Of a DNA stretch of 64,000 nucleotides, positions 18,421 to 27,568 are shown piece after piece. The position numbers and the translations under genes were made by a program. Position 1 is the first letter of the stretch; every line of letters starts with the position of its first letter. Source of the stretch: an uncultured Mycobacterium sp. GTDB lineage: Bacteria; Actinomycetota; Actinomycetes; Mycobacteriales; Mycobacteriaceae. The stretch is taken from assembly GCA_900078375.1 (NCBI GenBank), contig FLQS01000002.1, positions 1 through 64,000 on the forward strand, given 5' to 3'. The notes beneath the pieces are model-generated. The model did not search any database. It worked only from the letters and a program-made list of their open reading frames with translations, and was not told the DNA's origin.

Positions 18421-19188
18421 CTACGAGCGAAGTCGGCCGGACAACAGGTGCGCCTGCTCGAGGAGCAGCGTTCCCAGATCGTGGCGGCGGTCGGCCGTGA
18501 AACGAGTCTCGACGCCGGTGAGGCTCAGCGCCCAGGACGGCCGGCCGTTCTGATCGAACACCGCCGCACCGATGCCCCAGCTCCCCTCCACGATCAGGGC
18601 GGGATTCACCGCGTAACCGGTGATCCGGGTGGCCTCGATCCTGGCCCGGATCGACTCTTCGCTGTGGTCGGGCCCCCAGTCCGTGACCGGGCGAGCACGG
18701 GAGAAGTAGTCGTCGACCTCACGGGCGGGCAGGTGACTCAGGATCGCCAGCCCGGCCGAGGCCACGCCGAGCGGGAAGCGGATGCCCTCCCGCAGGACGT
18801 GGGAGCGCAGCGGAAAGCTGCCCTCCGCGCTGAGGATGCAGACCGTCTCGTCCCCCCGACGGGCGGACAGGAACGCACTCTCACCGGTCTCGGCGGCAAG
18901 CCGATTGACCACGTCGCGAGCTTGGCCGCTGACGTCGTACCGGTTGGCGGCGACCGCACCCAGCAGATACATCTCCGGCCCCAGCCACCAGCGGCCACTC
19001 CTGGCGTCGCGGTCGATCAGCCCGACCTCGGCCAACGACGTGAGTAGCCGGTGCGCGGTAGGGCGGGCGAGGCCGGCGACTTTTCCCAACTCGGTCGTCG
19101 TCGCCCCCTCGGGTTCGGCGGCACTGACCGCGCCCAGCAACGCCGCAACCCGCGCGACCACTGGCGATCGGTCCGGGCGAGCAGTCAC
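18421..19188 (-). CDS. IclR-family transcriptional regulator
   Basis: A 255-residue IclR regulator. The N-terminal winged helix covers about residues 8-65 (TTTELGKVAGLARPTAHRLL), followed by the effector domain with LREGIRFPLGVASAGLAILS and the GIGAAVFDQNGRP strand. It is divergent from the two-subunit CoA transferase at 19385, and tandem 11-bp near-palindromes lie between them, so local control of that gene pair is likely. It lies 93 bp upstream of the mutase gene on the same strand, so some read-through into it is possible. Confidence 0.9.
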   Translation of the reverse strand: MTARPDRSPVVARVAALLGAVSAAEPEGATTTELGKVAGLARPTAHRLLTSLAEVGLIDRDARSGRWWLGPEMYLLGAVAANRYDVSGQARDVVNRLAAETGESAFLSARRGDETVCILSAEGSFPLRSHVLREGIRFPLGVASAGLAILSHLPAREVDDYFSRARPVTDWGPDHSEESIRARIEATRITGYAVNPALIVEGSWGIGAAVFDQNGRPSWALSLTGVETRFTADRRHDLGTLLLEQAHLLSGRLRS

Positions 19189-19295
19189 GAAACACGATCC
19201 TAGGCGTTCACTGGATGAACACTCAGGTGATCGGTTATCGCACTGCGAACATCTTCGGCATGGATTGTCGTGGGTGGTTGACTGCTCAGGGCACT

Positions 19296-19324
19296 ACTTG
19301 TTGAGTGGGCGCTACTTATTAAGT
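19296..19324. promoter_or_regulatory. Tandem near-palindromes, candidate IclR sites
   Basis: ACTTGTTGAGT at 19296-19306 and ACTTATTAAGT at 19314-19324 are two related 11-bp near-palindromes with centres 18 bp apart, between the IclR gene and the CoA transferase operon. Their flanks are also similar (CACT/CGCT before, GGGC/GATT after). Binding by the adjacent IclR protein is inferred. Confidence 0.45.
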
Positions 19325-19384
19325 GATTAGGCGGCCCACGAGTGCGTTTACAGAGTGGACGCCCGCCGGTTTGGGGAAGGTGCG

Positions 19385-20152
19385 ATGACATCGAAGGTGT
19401 ATGAGTCGGCTGCCAGCGCGGTTGCCGATATCACCAGCGGCGCGCGGCTGGCCGTCGGCGGCTTCGGCCTGTGCGGGATTCCCGACCAGTTGATCCAGGC
19501 ATTGCTCGACGCGGGCGTGACCGACCTGGAGGTGTTCTCGAACAACTGCGGAGTCGACGACTACGGACTGGGAATCCTCCTGTCCGACAGGCGCATCCGC
19601 CGCATCACCGCGTCGTATGTCGGGGAGAACAAGGAGTTCGCCCGGCAATATCTCGCCGGCGAACTCGAGGTTGAGCTCACACCCCAGGGAACGCTGGCCG
19701 AGCGACTCCGTGCCGGCGGCGCCGGGATCCCCGCCTTCTACACCCCGGCCGGTGTCGGCAGCGTGGTCTCGGACGGCGGGTTGCCGTGGCGCTACGCCGA
19801 GGATGGCTCGGTGGCGATCGCGTCACCGCCCAAAGAGACTCGCGTGTTCGGCGACAAACGGTACGTCCTGGAAGAGTCGATCAACGCCGACTTCGCGCTG
19901 GTGCACGCCTTGCGTGGCGACACCGACGGCAACCTGGTCTTCAACCGATCCGCGATGAACTTCAACCCGCTGTGCGCGATGGCCGGTCGTATCGCCATCG
20001 CTCAAGTCGAGGAACTCGTCGCGCCAGGCGACATCGATCCGGCGACCGTGCATCTGCCCGGTGTCTTCATCTCGCGCATCGTGCACACCGGGACGCAGCA
20101 GAAGCGCATCGAGAAACGAACCGTCCGCTCGGCACAGGAAGCGAACCGATGA
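19385..20152 (+). CDS. 3-oxoacid CoA-transferase-type, subunit A
   Basis: A 255-residue class I CoA transferase alpha subunit. The glycine-rich [13 protein letters not shown] motif lies near residues 25-37, and [10 protein letters not shown] and [10 protein letters not shown] are typical of succinyl-CoA:3-oxoacid and 3-oxoadipate transferases. ATG 19385 follows GGGGAAGG. The start of subunit B overlaps its stop. It would activate a 3-oxoacid with CoA from succinyl-CoA, linking pathway products to acetyl-CoA and succinyl-CoA. An IclR regulator next to such a pair recalls beta-ketoadipate pathway operons, but no ring-cleavage genes of that pathway are here. Confidence 0.85.
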   Translation: MTSKVYESAASAVADITSGARLAVGGFGLCGIPDQLIQALLDAGVTDLEVFSNNCGVDDYGLGILLSDRRIRRITASYVGENKEFARQYLAGELEVELTPQGTLAERLRAGGAGIPAFYTPAGVGSVVSDGGLPWRYAEDGSVAIASPPKETRVFGDKRYVLEESINADFALVHALRGDTDGNLVFNRSAMNFNPLCAMAGRIAIAQVEELVAPGDIDPATVHLPGVFISRIVHTGTQQKRIEKRTVRSAQEANR

Positions 20153-20814
20153 CTGACGCAGCAGCCACGGCAGGGTGGACCCGCGACCAGATGGCGGCGC
20201 GCGCTGCCGCGGAGATGATCGACGGCGAATACGTCAATCTCGGCATCGGGTTGCCCACCCTCATCCCGAACTATCTCGGCGCCGGCGTGCGGGTGACGTT
20301 GCACTCCGAGAACGGCATCTTGGGCACCGGGCCCTACCCCACCGAAGATGAGGTCGACGCCGATCTCATCAATGCCGGCAAGGAGACCGTGACCGTCAAT
20401 CCCGGTGCGGCGTTCTTTGATTCGGCGCTGTCGTTCGGGATGATCCGCGGCGGCCATATCGACACCGCGGTGCTGGGCGGCATGGAGGTGTCCCAGACCG
20501 GAGACCTCGCCAACTGGATGGTGCCCGGGAAAATGGTCAAGGGCATGGGTGGCGCGATGGACCTCGTGCACGGGGCGGCGCGGGTCATCGTGCTGATGGA
20601 ACACACCGACCGCGCCGGCAACCCCAAGATCGTGAAGCAGTGCTCGCTGCCGCTGACCGGCGTCGGGGTCGTCGACCGAATCATCACCAACCTGGGCATC
20701 ATCGACGTCGTCGGCGACGGCACCCTGGTATTGCGTGAACTTGCTCCCGGCGTCGAAGCTGCCGACATCATCGCGGCAACCGAACCCGAACTGACGGTGG
20801 CGCTGTCGGGCTGA
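20149..20814 (+). CDS. 3-oxoacid CoA-transferase-type, subunit B
   Basis: A 221-residue beta subunit. The catalytic Glu is in the LHSENGILG motif near residue 50, followed by [20 protein letters not shown] and the [17 protein letters not shown] loop. The ATG at 20149 overlaps the subunit A stop as ATGA; upstream in-frame residues are shadow of that gene. It works as a heteromer with the A subunit. It is convergent with the DUF1330 gene, 7 nt away. Confidence 0.88.
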   Translation: MTDAAATAGWTRDQMAARAAAEMIDGEYVNLGIGLPTLIPNYLGAGVRVTLHSENGILGTGPYPTEDEVDADLINAGKETVTVNPGAAFFDSALSFGMIRGGHIDTAVLGGMEVSQTGDLANWMVPGKMVKGMGGAMDLVHGAARVIVLMEHTDRAGNPKIVKQCSLPLTGVGVVDRIITNLGIIDVVGDGTLVLRELAPGVEAADIIAATEPELTVALSG

Positions 20815-20821
20815 GCCGGTC

Positions 20822-21106
20822 TCAGAAGCCGGAGAGAATCACCGCGTTGGTGTCGGCGGCGGCCTGCCGCAGCACGCGCGCGGCGCTGTAAGCCTCCGAG
20901 TCGTACCACGCCTGCGCAGCTTCGACCGAGTCGAACTCCAGCACCACGGTCTGATGACCGTGCCAGTTGCCTTCGAGCACTTGCGGTTTGGCGTCGACGG
21001 CAAGGACCTTGACGCCGCCCATCGCGCCACCGGCCGCCTGGCCGTAGGCCTTCATGCCCTCGGGGTCTTTGATTTCCTCGGTCAAGATGACATATCCCTT
21101 GGGCAT
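20822..21106 (-). CDS. DUF1330 family small protein
   Basis: A 94-residue dimeric alpha-beta barrel-type protein of the DUF1330 family (KGYVILTEEIKDPEGMKAYGQAA start, VVLEFDSVEAAQAWYDSEAY core). The biochemical role of this family is not established; some ferredoxin-like-fold relatives are small isomerases or monooxygenases. It is divergent from the aldehyde dehydrogenase at 21181 with operator A6 between them, so it belongs to the TetR regulon. Confidence 0.85.
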   Translation of the reverse strand: MPKGYVILTEEIKDPEGMKAYGQAAGGAMGGVKVLAVDAKPQVLEGNWHGHQTVVLEFDSVEAAQAWYDSEAYSAARVLRQAAADTNAVILSGF

Positions 21107-21121
21107 GCCGCTCCTCTCATG

Positions 21122-21138
21122 CGAGAATCATGTTCTCG
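21122..21138. promoter_or_regulatory. TetR-type operator A6
   Basis: CGAGAATCATGTTCTCG is a 17-bp palindrome with perfect CGAGAA/TTCTCG arms, located between the divergent DUF1330 and aldehyde dehydrogenase genes. It is the right-most strong site of the first island. Confidence 0.7.
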
Positions 21139-21180
21139 GATTTCGAGTGACAGGTTTCCACGCCAATAGGGGTAATTGCA

Positions 21181-22665
21181 ATGACCAATGTCGACGCTGA
21201 CACGGGTGTGCTGGCCGGCGAACAGCGGATGCTCATCGACGGGGAGCTTCGCCTCACCGATTCGGGGGCGACCTTCGATGTCGTCCATCCGGCGTCCGAG
21301 GAGGTTGTCGGCCAGGCCACCGACGGGACCGTCGCCGACGTCGAGCGGGCGACGGCCGCGGCGCGCCGGGCATTCGACAAAGGCGATTGGTCGCGCGATC
21401 TGGAATTCCGCTACCACTGCCTGGGCCAGCTGCACGAGGCGCTGACCGCCGAGCAGGAGCGGTTGCGCCGCATCGTGATCACCGAAGTCGGTTGTCCGGT
21501 CTCGGTCAGCGGCTCCCAGATCGAGAGCCCGATCGCCGAGGTGCGGCACTGGGCCGAGCACGGCCGCGGCTTCGACTATCTGGTCGACACCGGGATTCAC
21601 GAAACGCAGCTCGGCCCGGCGCGGCGCAAGATCCACTACGAACCGGTCGGCGTCGTCGGCGCGATCACCCCGTGGAACGTCCCGTTCTACCTCAACATCG
21701 CCGAGACGATCCCGGCGCTGATGGCCGGCAACACCGTGGTGCTCAAGCCCGCACAGCTGACCCCGTGGTCGGGCACCGAGCTCGGCCGGATCATCGCCGA
21801 GAAGACCGACATCCCGGCTGGGGTGTTCAACGTCGTCACCTCCAACGCCAACGAGGTCGGCGCTGCCCTGTCGGCCGATCCGCGGGTCGACATGATCACC
21901 TTCACCGGCTCCACCGCCACCGGCCGGGCGATCCTGGCCGCTGCCGCGCCCACGGTCAAGAAGACCTTGCTCGAGCTCGGTGGCAAGTCGACGCACATCG
22001 TCTGCGACGACGCGGATTTCAACGCCTGCCTGCCGATGGCGGCGATGTTCGCCTGCGTCATGTCCGGCCAGAGCTGCATCTTGAGCAGCCGAGTCCTGTT
22101 GCCGCGCAGCCGCTATGCCGAAGGCCTGGAAATCCTCAAGACCACGATGGAGAACTTCCCGGTCGGCGACCCGTGGACCCCGGGCATCATGCAGGGGCCG
22201 CAGATCAGTGCCGCCCAGCGCGAGAAAACCCTGAGTCTGATCCAATCCGGCATCGCCGACGGCGCCACGCTGATCACCGGCGGCGGCATTCCGGAGAATC
22301 TGCCGATCGGGTACTACGTGCAGCCGACCCTGCTCGCCGATGTCGATCCCACCTCCACGATCGCTCAGACCGAGATCTTCGGGCCGGTGATCACCGTGAC
22401 GCCGTACGACACCGACGACGAAGCCGTCGAGATCGCCAACAACACCATCTACGGGCTCTCCGGTGACGTCACCAGCGGTGACGACGAGCGGGCGCTGAAC
22501 ATCGCCCTGCGGCTACGCACCGGCAGCGTGACCACCAATGGGCATTCGTTTTTCGGTATCACCAGCCCGTTCGGTGGCACCAAGCAGAGCGGGCTGGGTC
22601 ACCGCAACGGCGACGAGGGCTACCGGGAGTACCTGAACTCCAAGACGATCGGCGTGCGGCCTTAG
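21181..22665 (+). CDS. NAD(P)-dependent aldehyde dehydrogenase
   Basis: A 494-residue ALDH superfamily enzyme. The catalytic Cys299 lies in GQSC and the general base Glu265 in LELGGKS; FTGSTATGR and the oxyanion Asn in TPWNVPFY are present. It would oxidise an aldehyde intermediate to the acid. AGGGGT precedes the ATG at 21181. Operator A6 lies 43 nt upstream, placing it in the TetR regulon. It is convergent with the hydroxy-acid oxidase gene, with a hairpin between. Confidence 0.9.
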   Translation: MTNVDADTGVLAGEQRMLIDGELRLTDSGATFDVVHPASEEVVGQATDGTVADVERATAAARRAFDKGDWSRDLEFRYHCLGQLHEALTAEQERLRRIVITEVGCPVSVSGSQIESPIAEVRHWAEHGRGFDYLVDTGIHETQLGPARRKIHYEPVGVVGAITPWNVPFYLNIAETIPALMAGNTVVLKPAQLTPWSGTELGRIIAEKTDIPAGVFNVVTSNANEVGAALSADPRVDMITFTGSTATGRAILAAAAPTVKKTLLELGGKSTHIVCDDADFNACLPMAAMFACVMSGQSCILSSRVLLPRSRYAEGLEILKTTMENFPVGDPWTPGIMQGPQISAAQREKTLSLIQSGIADGATLITGGGIPENLPIGYYVQPTLLADVDPTSTIAQTEIFGPVITVTPYDTDDEAVEIANNTIYGLSGDVTSGDDERALNIALRLRTGSVTTNGHSFFGITSPFGGTKQSGLGHRNGDEGYREYLNSKTIGVRP

Positions 22666-22680
22666 GTTCCCGCGCCTACG

Positions 22681-22738
22681 TTGAGTCAGAGCTGAGTGCG
22701 AGATTCTGGCGAAATCTTCGCTCTCAGTTCTGATTCAA
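22681..22738. terminator. Imperfect hairpin between convergent genes
   Basis: TTGAGTCAGAGCTGAGTGCG at 22681-22700 pairs with a near-complement ending at 22738 (TCTGATTCAA). The stem overlaps the last codons of the minus-strand hydroxy-acid oxidase. It is positioned to terminate the aldehyde dehydrogenase transcript. Confidence 0.55.
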
Positions 22739-23917
22739 TGAAATATGCTCGCGGTTCAGATCCCGTACGGACGCGACACCCATCAGCAGCAGTGTCTGCC
22801 TGATCTCGGCGGCCAGGATGTCCAACACGGCACCGACCCCGTCACCCCCTGCGACGGCCAGGCCGTAGAGGAACGGCCGCCCGATCATCACGGCGTCGGC
22901 ACCGAGCGCCAGTGCGGTGACCACATCGGTGCCGCACCGGATTCCACCGTCGAGCAGAACCGTCGCCCGGTCGCCGATCGCATCCGCGATGGCGGGCAAC
23001 GCATCCAGGGATGCAATCGTCGCATTGAGCTGGCGCCCACCATGATTGGAGACCACCACGCCGGTGGCACCCACCTCGTCGACCGCACGGACCGCGTCGG
23101 CGGGATCGAGGATGCCCTTGAGGTAGAACGGCCCGTCCCAGCGGTCCCGCAGCGAGGCCACATCACCCCAGCTGATGTCAGGGCGGATCTGCCGGCTGTG
23201 GATGGCCACCGACTCGACAGCGCCGGCCGCGCCGCGGACGTCGGTGATGCTGCGCATCGTCATCCGGCGGTACCGCAGCAGGCCGTACCACCACCGGGGC
23301 CGGATCGCCGCGTCCACAATCCGGCGCGGGGTGAGGATCGGCGGATGCCCCATCCCGGTGCGCCGCTCGCCGATCCGGTTACCCTGCGCCGGAACATCCA
23401 CGGTGACAACCAGACTCCGGTATCCCGCGGCGCGAGCCCGGTCGAGCATCGAATCCATGAACGACGAGCCCGGCACGGCGCGGTCACCCCACGGGTACAG
23501 CTGGAACCAGTGGTCGGCTTCGGTACCCGCGGCCACCTCTTCGAGCGAGTACGACGACGCCGTGCTCAGGATCACCCGGGTGCCTGCCCGCTCGGCGGCG
23601 CGGGCGGCGCCGAGTTCCCCCGACCAGTGCGCCAGGCCCGCCAGCCCGGTGGGCGCCAGCACAACCGGCAGCGCCAGCCGCTCCCCGTTGAGCGTCACCG
23701 ATACGTCGACGTCGGAGTTGCCGGCCAGAACACGTTGCCGCAAAACCCAATTCGAGAACGCGTCCCGGTTGGCCCGCAGGGTACGTTCGTCCTCGGCGCC
23801 GCCGTCGAGATACGCCCACACCATCTTGGGTAGCGCGCGTAACGCCGCCCGCCGGTAGTCCTCGACGCAGACGAGTGGTTGCGTTGTCCGGAGCCGGTAT
23901 TGGAACGCGGGACTCAT
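22724..23917 (-). CDS. FMN-dependent alpha-hydroxy-acid dehydrogenase/oxidase
   Basis: A 397-residue TIM-barrel flavoenzyme related to lactate, glycolate and mandelate oxidising enzymes. The catalytic His/Arg motif is SNHGGRQLN near residue 275, with VLLDGGIRCGTDV and ALGADAVMIGRPFLY phosphate-binding strands after it. The ATG at 23917 overlaps the stop of the upstream cyclase gene (ATGA), which fixes the start; the longer frame from 24082 is shadow. It probably oxidises a 2-hydroxy acid released by the pathway. Confidence 0.88.
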   Translation of the reverse strand: MSPAFQYRLRTTQPLVCVEDYRRAALRALPKMVWAYLDGGAEDERTLRANRDAFSNWVLRQRVLAGNSDVDVSVTLNGERLALPVVLAPTGLAGLAHWSGELGAARAAERAGTRVILSTASSYSLEEVAAGTEADHWFQLYPWGDRAVPGSSFMDSMLDRARAAGYRSLVVTVDVPAQGNRIGERRTGMGHPPILTPRRIVDAAIRPRWWYGLLRYRRMTMRSITDVRGAAGAVESVAIHSRQIRPDISWGDVASLRDRWDGPFYLKGILDPADAVRAVDEVGATGVVVSNHGGRQLNATIASLDALPAIADAIGDRATVLLDGGIRCGTDVVTALALGADAVMIGRPFLYGLAVAGGDGVGAVLDILAAEIRQTLLLMGVASVRDLNREHISLNQN

Positions 23918-24831
23918 TTGATGGCGATCGGTGTGACCGGGGACCCGACGGCATTGCTGATGTGCAGCGGCGGTGCGACGAACAGGAAGCTCCAGCGTCC
24001 GTCGGCGACGCAGTCCTCCGCCAGCGCGTCGAGGTCGAGAATCTCGGCCAGCGGCATTCCCATATCGCGGATCAGCACACAATGCACCGGCATGATCGCA
24101 CCGTCGATGCCGCTGGGCATGACCTCGATACCCCAGTTATCCGAGCCGACCGCAGCCACTGCCCGCTCGTGCAGCCAGCGGGCGCAGTCGAGGTTCAGTC
24201 CGGGTTCACCGCTCATCCAGCCGTCGCGCCCCTCGGCCAGAAAGCGGGTTCGCCAGCCGGTCCGGACCAGCAGGAAGTCTGCCTCCCCCACGGTGACGCC
24301 TTGCGCACGTTCGGCGGCCTCCAGATCCTTTGGCGTGATGGCCGTTCCGGCGGCGAGCCAGTCGGTGCCGTGCAGCCTGGCGATGTCGAGAAGCACACCG
24401 CGACCGGCGATCCGGTCGGTCATCGCGTCGACTGCCAGCCGGCGCGCCCCGAAGCGAGTGCTGACGTCGTCGGCGGCGTAGCCGTTGTACAGCTTGTTGT
24501 CATAGCCGATGTGCGACAAGCCATCCCACTGGGTACCGGACTGCAACGGCATGATGATCCAGTCGTCGGACACCTGCAGCCCGTGTGGATCCCAGTCCTG
24601 TGGCTGCATCGACATCAAGTGCACCGGGTTGAGCCGGCCCCCCATGCCGCTCTGCGGCCCGTCCTTGCCCACCGGGATGCTGAGCTGAAAGACCTTGCCG
24701 CTGGCCACCTCGGCGGCCGCGGCCCGCACGTGCTGTGGGCCGATCAGGTTCAAGGTGCCGAGCTGGTCGTCGGGACCCCACCGACCCCAGTTGGACAGTT
24801 CGGCTCCGAGGTCCTTGAAGTCAGCACTCAC
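23914..24831 (-). CDS. Cyclase-family metal-dependent hydrolase
   Basis: A 305-residue protein of the cyclase/kynurenine formamidase-like family (PF04199). The metal-site region reads SGTQWDGLSHIGY, where the first His-rich part of the consensus HxGTHxDxxxH is changed (GTQ), as in the larger subfamily; D and H are kept. The GTG start at 24831 lies at the edge of an inverted repeat shared with the divergent P450. It could open an amide, ester or lactone. It is translationally coupled to the hydroxy-acid oxidase. Confidence 0.82.
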   Translation of the reverse strand: MSADFKDLGAELSNWGRWGPDDQLGTLNLIGPQHVRAAAAEVASGKVFQLSIPVGKDGPQSGMGGRLNPVHLMSMQPQDWDPHGLQVSDDWIIMPLQSGTQWDGLSHIGYDNKLYNGYAADDVSTRFGARRLAVDAMTDRIAGRGVLLDIARLHGTDWLAAGTAITPKDLEAAERAQGVTVGEADFLLVRTGWRTRFLAEGRDGWMSGEPGLNLDCARWLHERAVAAVGSDNWGIEVMPSGIDGAIMPVHCVLIRDMGMPLAEILDLDALAEDCVADGRWSFLFVAPPLHISNAVGSPVTPIAIK

Positions 24832-24834
24832 ACG

Positions 24835-24858
24835 TTACACAATTGCACAACTTTGTAA
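24835..24858. promoter_or_regulatory. 24-bp inverted repeat in divergent promoter
   Basis: TTACACAATTG at 24835-24845 and CAACTTTGTAA at 24848-24858 are complementary at 9 of 11 positions around a 2-bp centre. The element lies between the divergent cyclase-family gene and the P450 gene and does not resemble the TGAGAA operators. It is likely a regulator-binding site for an unidentified protein. Confidence 0.45.
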
Positions 24859-24878
24859 ATTCTGGAACGATCTGCCCG

Positions 24879-26099
24879 ATGACCGCTGCCAGCCCTGCGC
24901 GGCTCGCATTCGACACCGCCGAACCGGCTTTCGTCCGGCTGCCGTGGGCGCGCTACGAGGAGATCCGGGCGCGTGGCGGAGTCGTCTTCAACGAGCGGGT
25001 GAACCGGTGGATGGTCAGCGATTTCGCGCCGGCCAAGATGATCATGACCCACACCGAGCTGTTCGGGTCGGAGAAGGGACAGGCCGAACAGGCCGGTGTC
25101 TTCGGCGGGCCGACCATGGAGTTCTACGACGGCCCCCACCACGACCGGATCCGGGCGATCTGGTCGCACGACTTCCGCGCGAAGGATCTGGCCGCCCTGC
25201 GCACGATGATCACCGGCATCATTCGCCGCCGCCTCGAGCCGGTGCTCGCGCGGCTGCGCTCGGGCGACACCGTGGAGATCGTCTCCGAACTGACCCGCGG
25301 CATCCCCACCGAGGTCATCGCGCGGATGCTGGGCATCGAGTCGGGCATGGTCGACCAGTTCTCGGCGTGGAGCGACGCGATGGGCGCCTCGGCCGAGGGG
25401 TACACGAATCCCGGGGAGCGCGGCGACGAGCTGATCACGGCCGGACGGCGGGCGACCGCGGAGCTCAACGCCTACCTGCGCGAGGAGATCAGCCGGCTAC
25501 GGGACTCGCCGGCCGACGAGCCGGGGCTTATCGCGACGATGGTCCGCCACCAGTACGCGCGCGATCACATGACGGAGCAGGAAGTGGTCGCGGGCAACAC
25601 CCAGCTGGTCTTCGCCGGCAACGAGACCACCGCCAAGTTGCTCGCTCAGATCGTCGTGACACTGGCCGATCACCCCGACCAGCGCCGCGCCGTGCGGGCA
25701 GACCGCTCGCTGATTCCGGCTGCGGTCGAGGAAGTCCACCGCTACGAGACGATCACCCACTCGGTATTCCGCGACGTGATCGCCGACGACGTGTCGGTCG
25801 CCGGCGTCGCCATCCCGAACGGCGCGCGCATCACGCTGCTGCTGGGCGCGGCCAACCGCGACCCGCTGCGGTGGGAGCGCCCCGACCAGTTCGACGTGTC
25901 CCGCCCGAAGCTGTCCCACCTCGGCTACGCATTCGGCTTACACAGCTGCCTCGGCATGAACCTCGCCCGGCTGGAAGCCCAGATCTTCCTCGAAGAGCTC
26001 ATCGCCGCACTACCGGACTGGCAGATCGGCTGCCCTGTCGACTTCGGCACCAACTACGCGGTACGCGGTCCGGCCGCCGTGCGCGTCTCGGCATCCTGA
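24879..26099 (+). CDS. Cytochrome P450
   Basis: A 406-residue soluble bacterial P450. The I-helix oxygen-activation motif AGNETT begins at residue 246, the K-helix ExxR is E285-R288, and the heme loop FGLHSCLG carries the axial Cys357. The ATG at 24879 (MTAASP) is preferred; a longer frame from 24843 would start within the inverted repeat. P450s need ferredoxin and reductase partners, and the only ferredoxin in view is at 14084. It likely hydroxylates a hydrophobic substrate. A small unknown gene and an SDR follow on the same strand. Confidence 0.9.
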   Translation: MTAASPARLAFDTAEPAFVRLPWARYEEIRARGGVVFNERVNRWMVSDFAPAKMIMTHTELFGSEKGQAEQAGVFGGPTMEFYDGPHHDRIRAIWSHDFRAKDLAALRTMITGIIRRRLEPVLARLRSGDTVEIVSELTRGIPTEVIARMLGIESGMVDQFSAWSDAMGASAEGYTNPGERGDELITAGRRATAELNAYLREEISRLRDSPADEPGLIATMVRHQYARDHMTEQEVVAGNTQLVFAGNETTAKLLAQIVVTLADHPDQRRAVRADRSLIPAAVEEVHRYETITHSVFRDVIADDVSVAGVAIPNGARITLLLGAANRDPLRWERPDQFDVSRPKLSHLGYAFGLHSCLGMNLARLEAQIFLEELIAALPDWQIGCPVDFGTNYAVRGPAAVRVSAS

Positions 26100-26141
26100 G
26101 GAAAGCGGCTACATTCGACAAGAACGGCTCTGGAGGCGCAC

Positions 26142-26402
26142 ATGATCAAGCTCGAATTGCCCTACGTCACCGTGACGGTCGACGACCGGTTCCGCAACCG
26201 TCTGGCCCGCGCGGGCGAGCGGCTGCGAATCACGCTGACCTCGCACCTGCGCAACGCCGCCGATGACCTCGACGGCCTGGGCCGCAAGGCCACCGCGGCC
26301 TGCCAGACCGCTGCGGTGCGCGTCGACACGGCGTTGGCCGCGGCCAACGACCGCATCGCCCCGGAGCCTGCGGTGGGCACACCGCATCTGAAAGTCGTAT
26401 GA
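26142..26402 (+). CDS. Small hypothetical protein
   Basis: An 86-residue protein that I do not recognise. It is rich in Arg and Ala with a long predicted helix (about residues 18-72) and has no signal peptide or membrane segment. CTGGAGG precedes the ATG by 5 nt. Its stop overlaps the start of the following SDR (ATGA), so the two are translationally coupled, and it lies 42 nt after the P450 stop. A partner role for the SDR or P450 is possible but unsupported. Confidence 0.7.
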   Translation: MIKLELPYVTVTVDDRFRNRLARAGERLRITLTSHLRNAADDLDGLGRKATAACQTAAVRVDTALAAANDRIAPEPAVGTPHLKVV

Positions 26403-27184
26403 GCTCACCTGGCGTCTTCATCACCGGAGCCGCAGCGGGCATCGGCCGGGCAACCGCGCTGACCTTCGCGCGACACGGCTATCGCATCGGCGCCTACGAC
26501 ATCGACCTCGGTGGGCTGGCCGCGCTGCGCGACGAGATCACCGGGCGCGGCGGTGAGGTCGTGATCGGCGAGCTCGACGTCACCGATGCCGCAGCATGGT
26601 CTGCGTGCCTGGCCGAATTCACCGGTGCGGCAGGCAAACTCGACATTCTGGTCAACAACGCGGGAGTGCTCGCCGACGGCGCATTCCAAGATGTCCCACT
26701 CTCCGTGCATCGCCAGATGGTCGACATCAACTTCTATGGCGCGCTGGCGGGGCTTCATGCCGCGTTCCCCTACCTGCGCGACACCGCACATGCGCAGGTG
26801 GTGAACATGTGCTCGGCCTCGGCGCTCTACGGCCAACCCGAACTCGCGACGTATTCGGCCACGAAGTTCGCGCTGCGCGCACTGACCGAGGCGCTCGAGC
26901 TGGAATGGCGCCACTACGACATCCGGGTGTTGGCGATGTGGCCGCTCTTCGTCAAGACCGCCATGACCGACGGCATGGAAACCGGCACCACCAAGTCACT
27001 CGGGATCAACCTCGGGCCTGACGAAGTGGCCGAGGCCGTCTATTCGGCAACCCATCGCCGCCGCGGCTTGTTGCCCAAGGTGCACTACCCGGTGGGGCGG
27101 CAGACCAGCGTGCTCGCGACGATGTCGCAGGTGACGCCCAATTGGATGCAGCGGTTGCTGACGAAGGCTTTCGCTCGGCTCTAG
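26399..27184 (+). CDS. SDR family oxidoreductase
   Basis: A 261-residue classical short-chain dehydrogenase. TGAAAGIGRA (about residues 10-19), NNAG, and the catalytic Ser with YSATK are present. The C-terminus is longer and hydrophobic or basic (VTPNWMQRLLTKAFARL), as in mycobacterial SDRs that associate with membranes. It could oxidise an alcohol formed by the adjacent P450. It is the last gene of this plus-strand group. Confidence 0.87.
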   Translation: MSSPGVFITGAAAGIGRATALTFARHGYRIGAYDIDLGGLAALRDEITGRGGEVVIGELDVTDAAAWSACLAEFTGAAGKLDILVNNAGVLADGAFQDVPLSVHRQMVDINFYGALAGLHAAFPYLRDTAHAQVVNMCSASALYGQPELATYSATKFALRALTEALELEWRHYDIRVLAMWPLFVKTAMTDGMETGTTKSLGINLGPDEVAEAVYSATHRRRGLLPKVHYPVGRQTSVLATMSQVTPNWMQRLLTKAFARL

Positions 27185-27242
27185 TTCGACGACGATGCCG
27201 CCGAGGCACGAGGCGGAGGAGGAGTCGGACAATCCAATCTAG

Positions 27243-27494
27243 TCACCCGATCGAGGTGTACGGCTTCCTCGGCGGTTGCTGATTCTGCCGAAACGATTGG
27301 CACAGGCCAGTTTTGCTCGCCACACACGGAACGCCATTGATGGTGGGGGCAGTTCCTTGTAGATAACACTGACCGGTGTACTGGTTGTTGATGTGTCCGG
27401 GCGGGCAACCCTGCGCAGCCGCCGCGGGTGCCGCGACCATGAGCCCGGCCGCCACCACCGCGCAAGCCAGCGCGCGCCCCACGCACATCGTCAT
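27243..27494 (-). CDS. Small exported Cys-containing protein
   Basis: An 83-residue protein with a clear signal peptide: a hydrophobic core ACAVVAAGLMVAAP and an AAAA cleavage region near residue 25. The mature part is about 58 residues and contains four Cys (GCPPGH, QCYLQ, PCVAS, LCQSF) that may form two disulfides. ATG 27494 is chosen over a GTG two codons earlier. Similar small secreted proteins are common in mycobacteria; the function is unknown. Confidence 0.72.
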   Translation of the reverse strand: MTMCVGRALACAVVAAGLMVAAPAAAAQGCPPGHINNQYTGQCYLQGTAPTINGVPCVASKTGLCQSFRQNQQPPRKPYTSIG

Positions 27495-27568
27495 TACCAC
27501 AGCGTGCCTCTCCGCAGGCAGACTACGCTTTGGCGGGATTGCCAGAGAGCGTCACTAGTATCGGGGTC

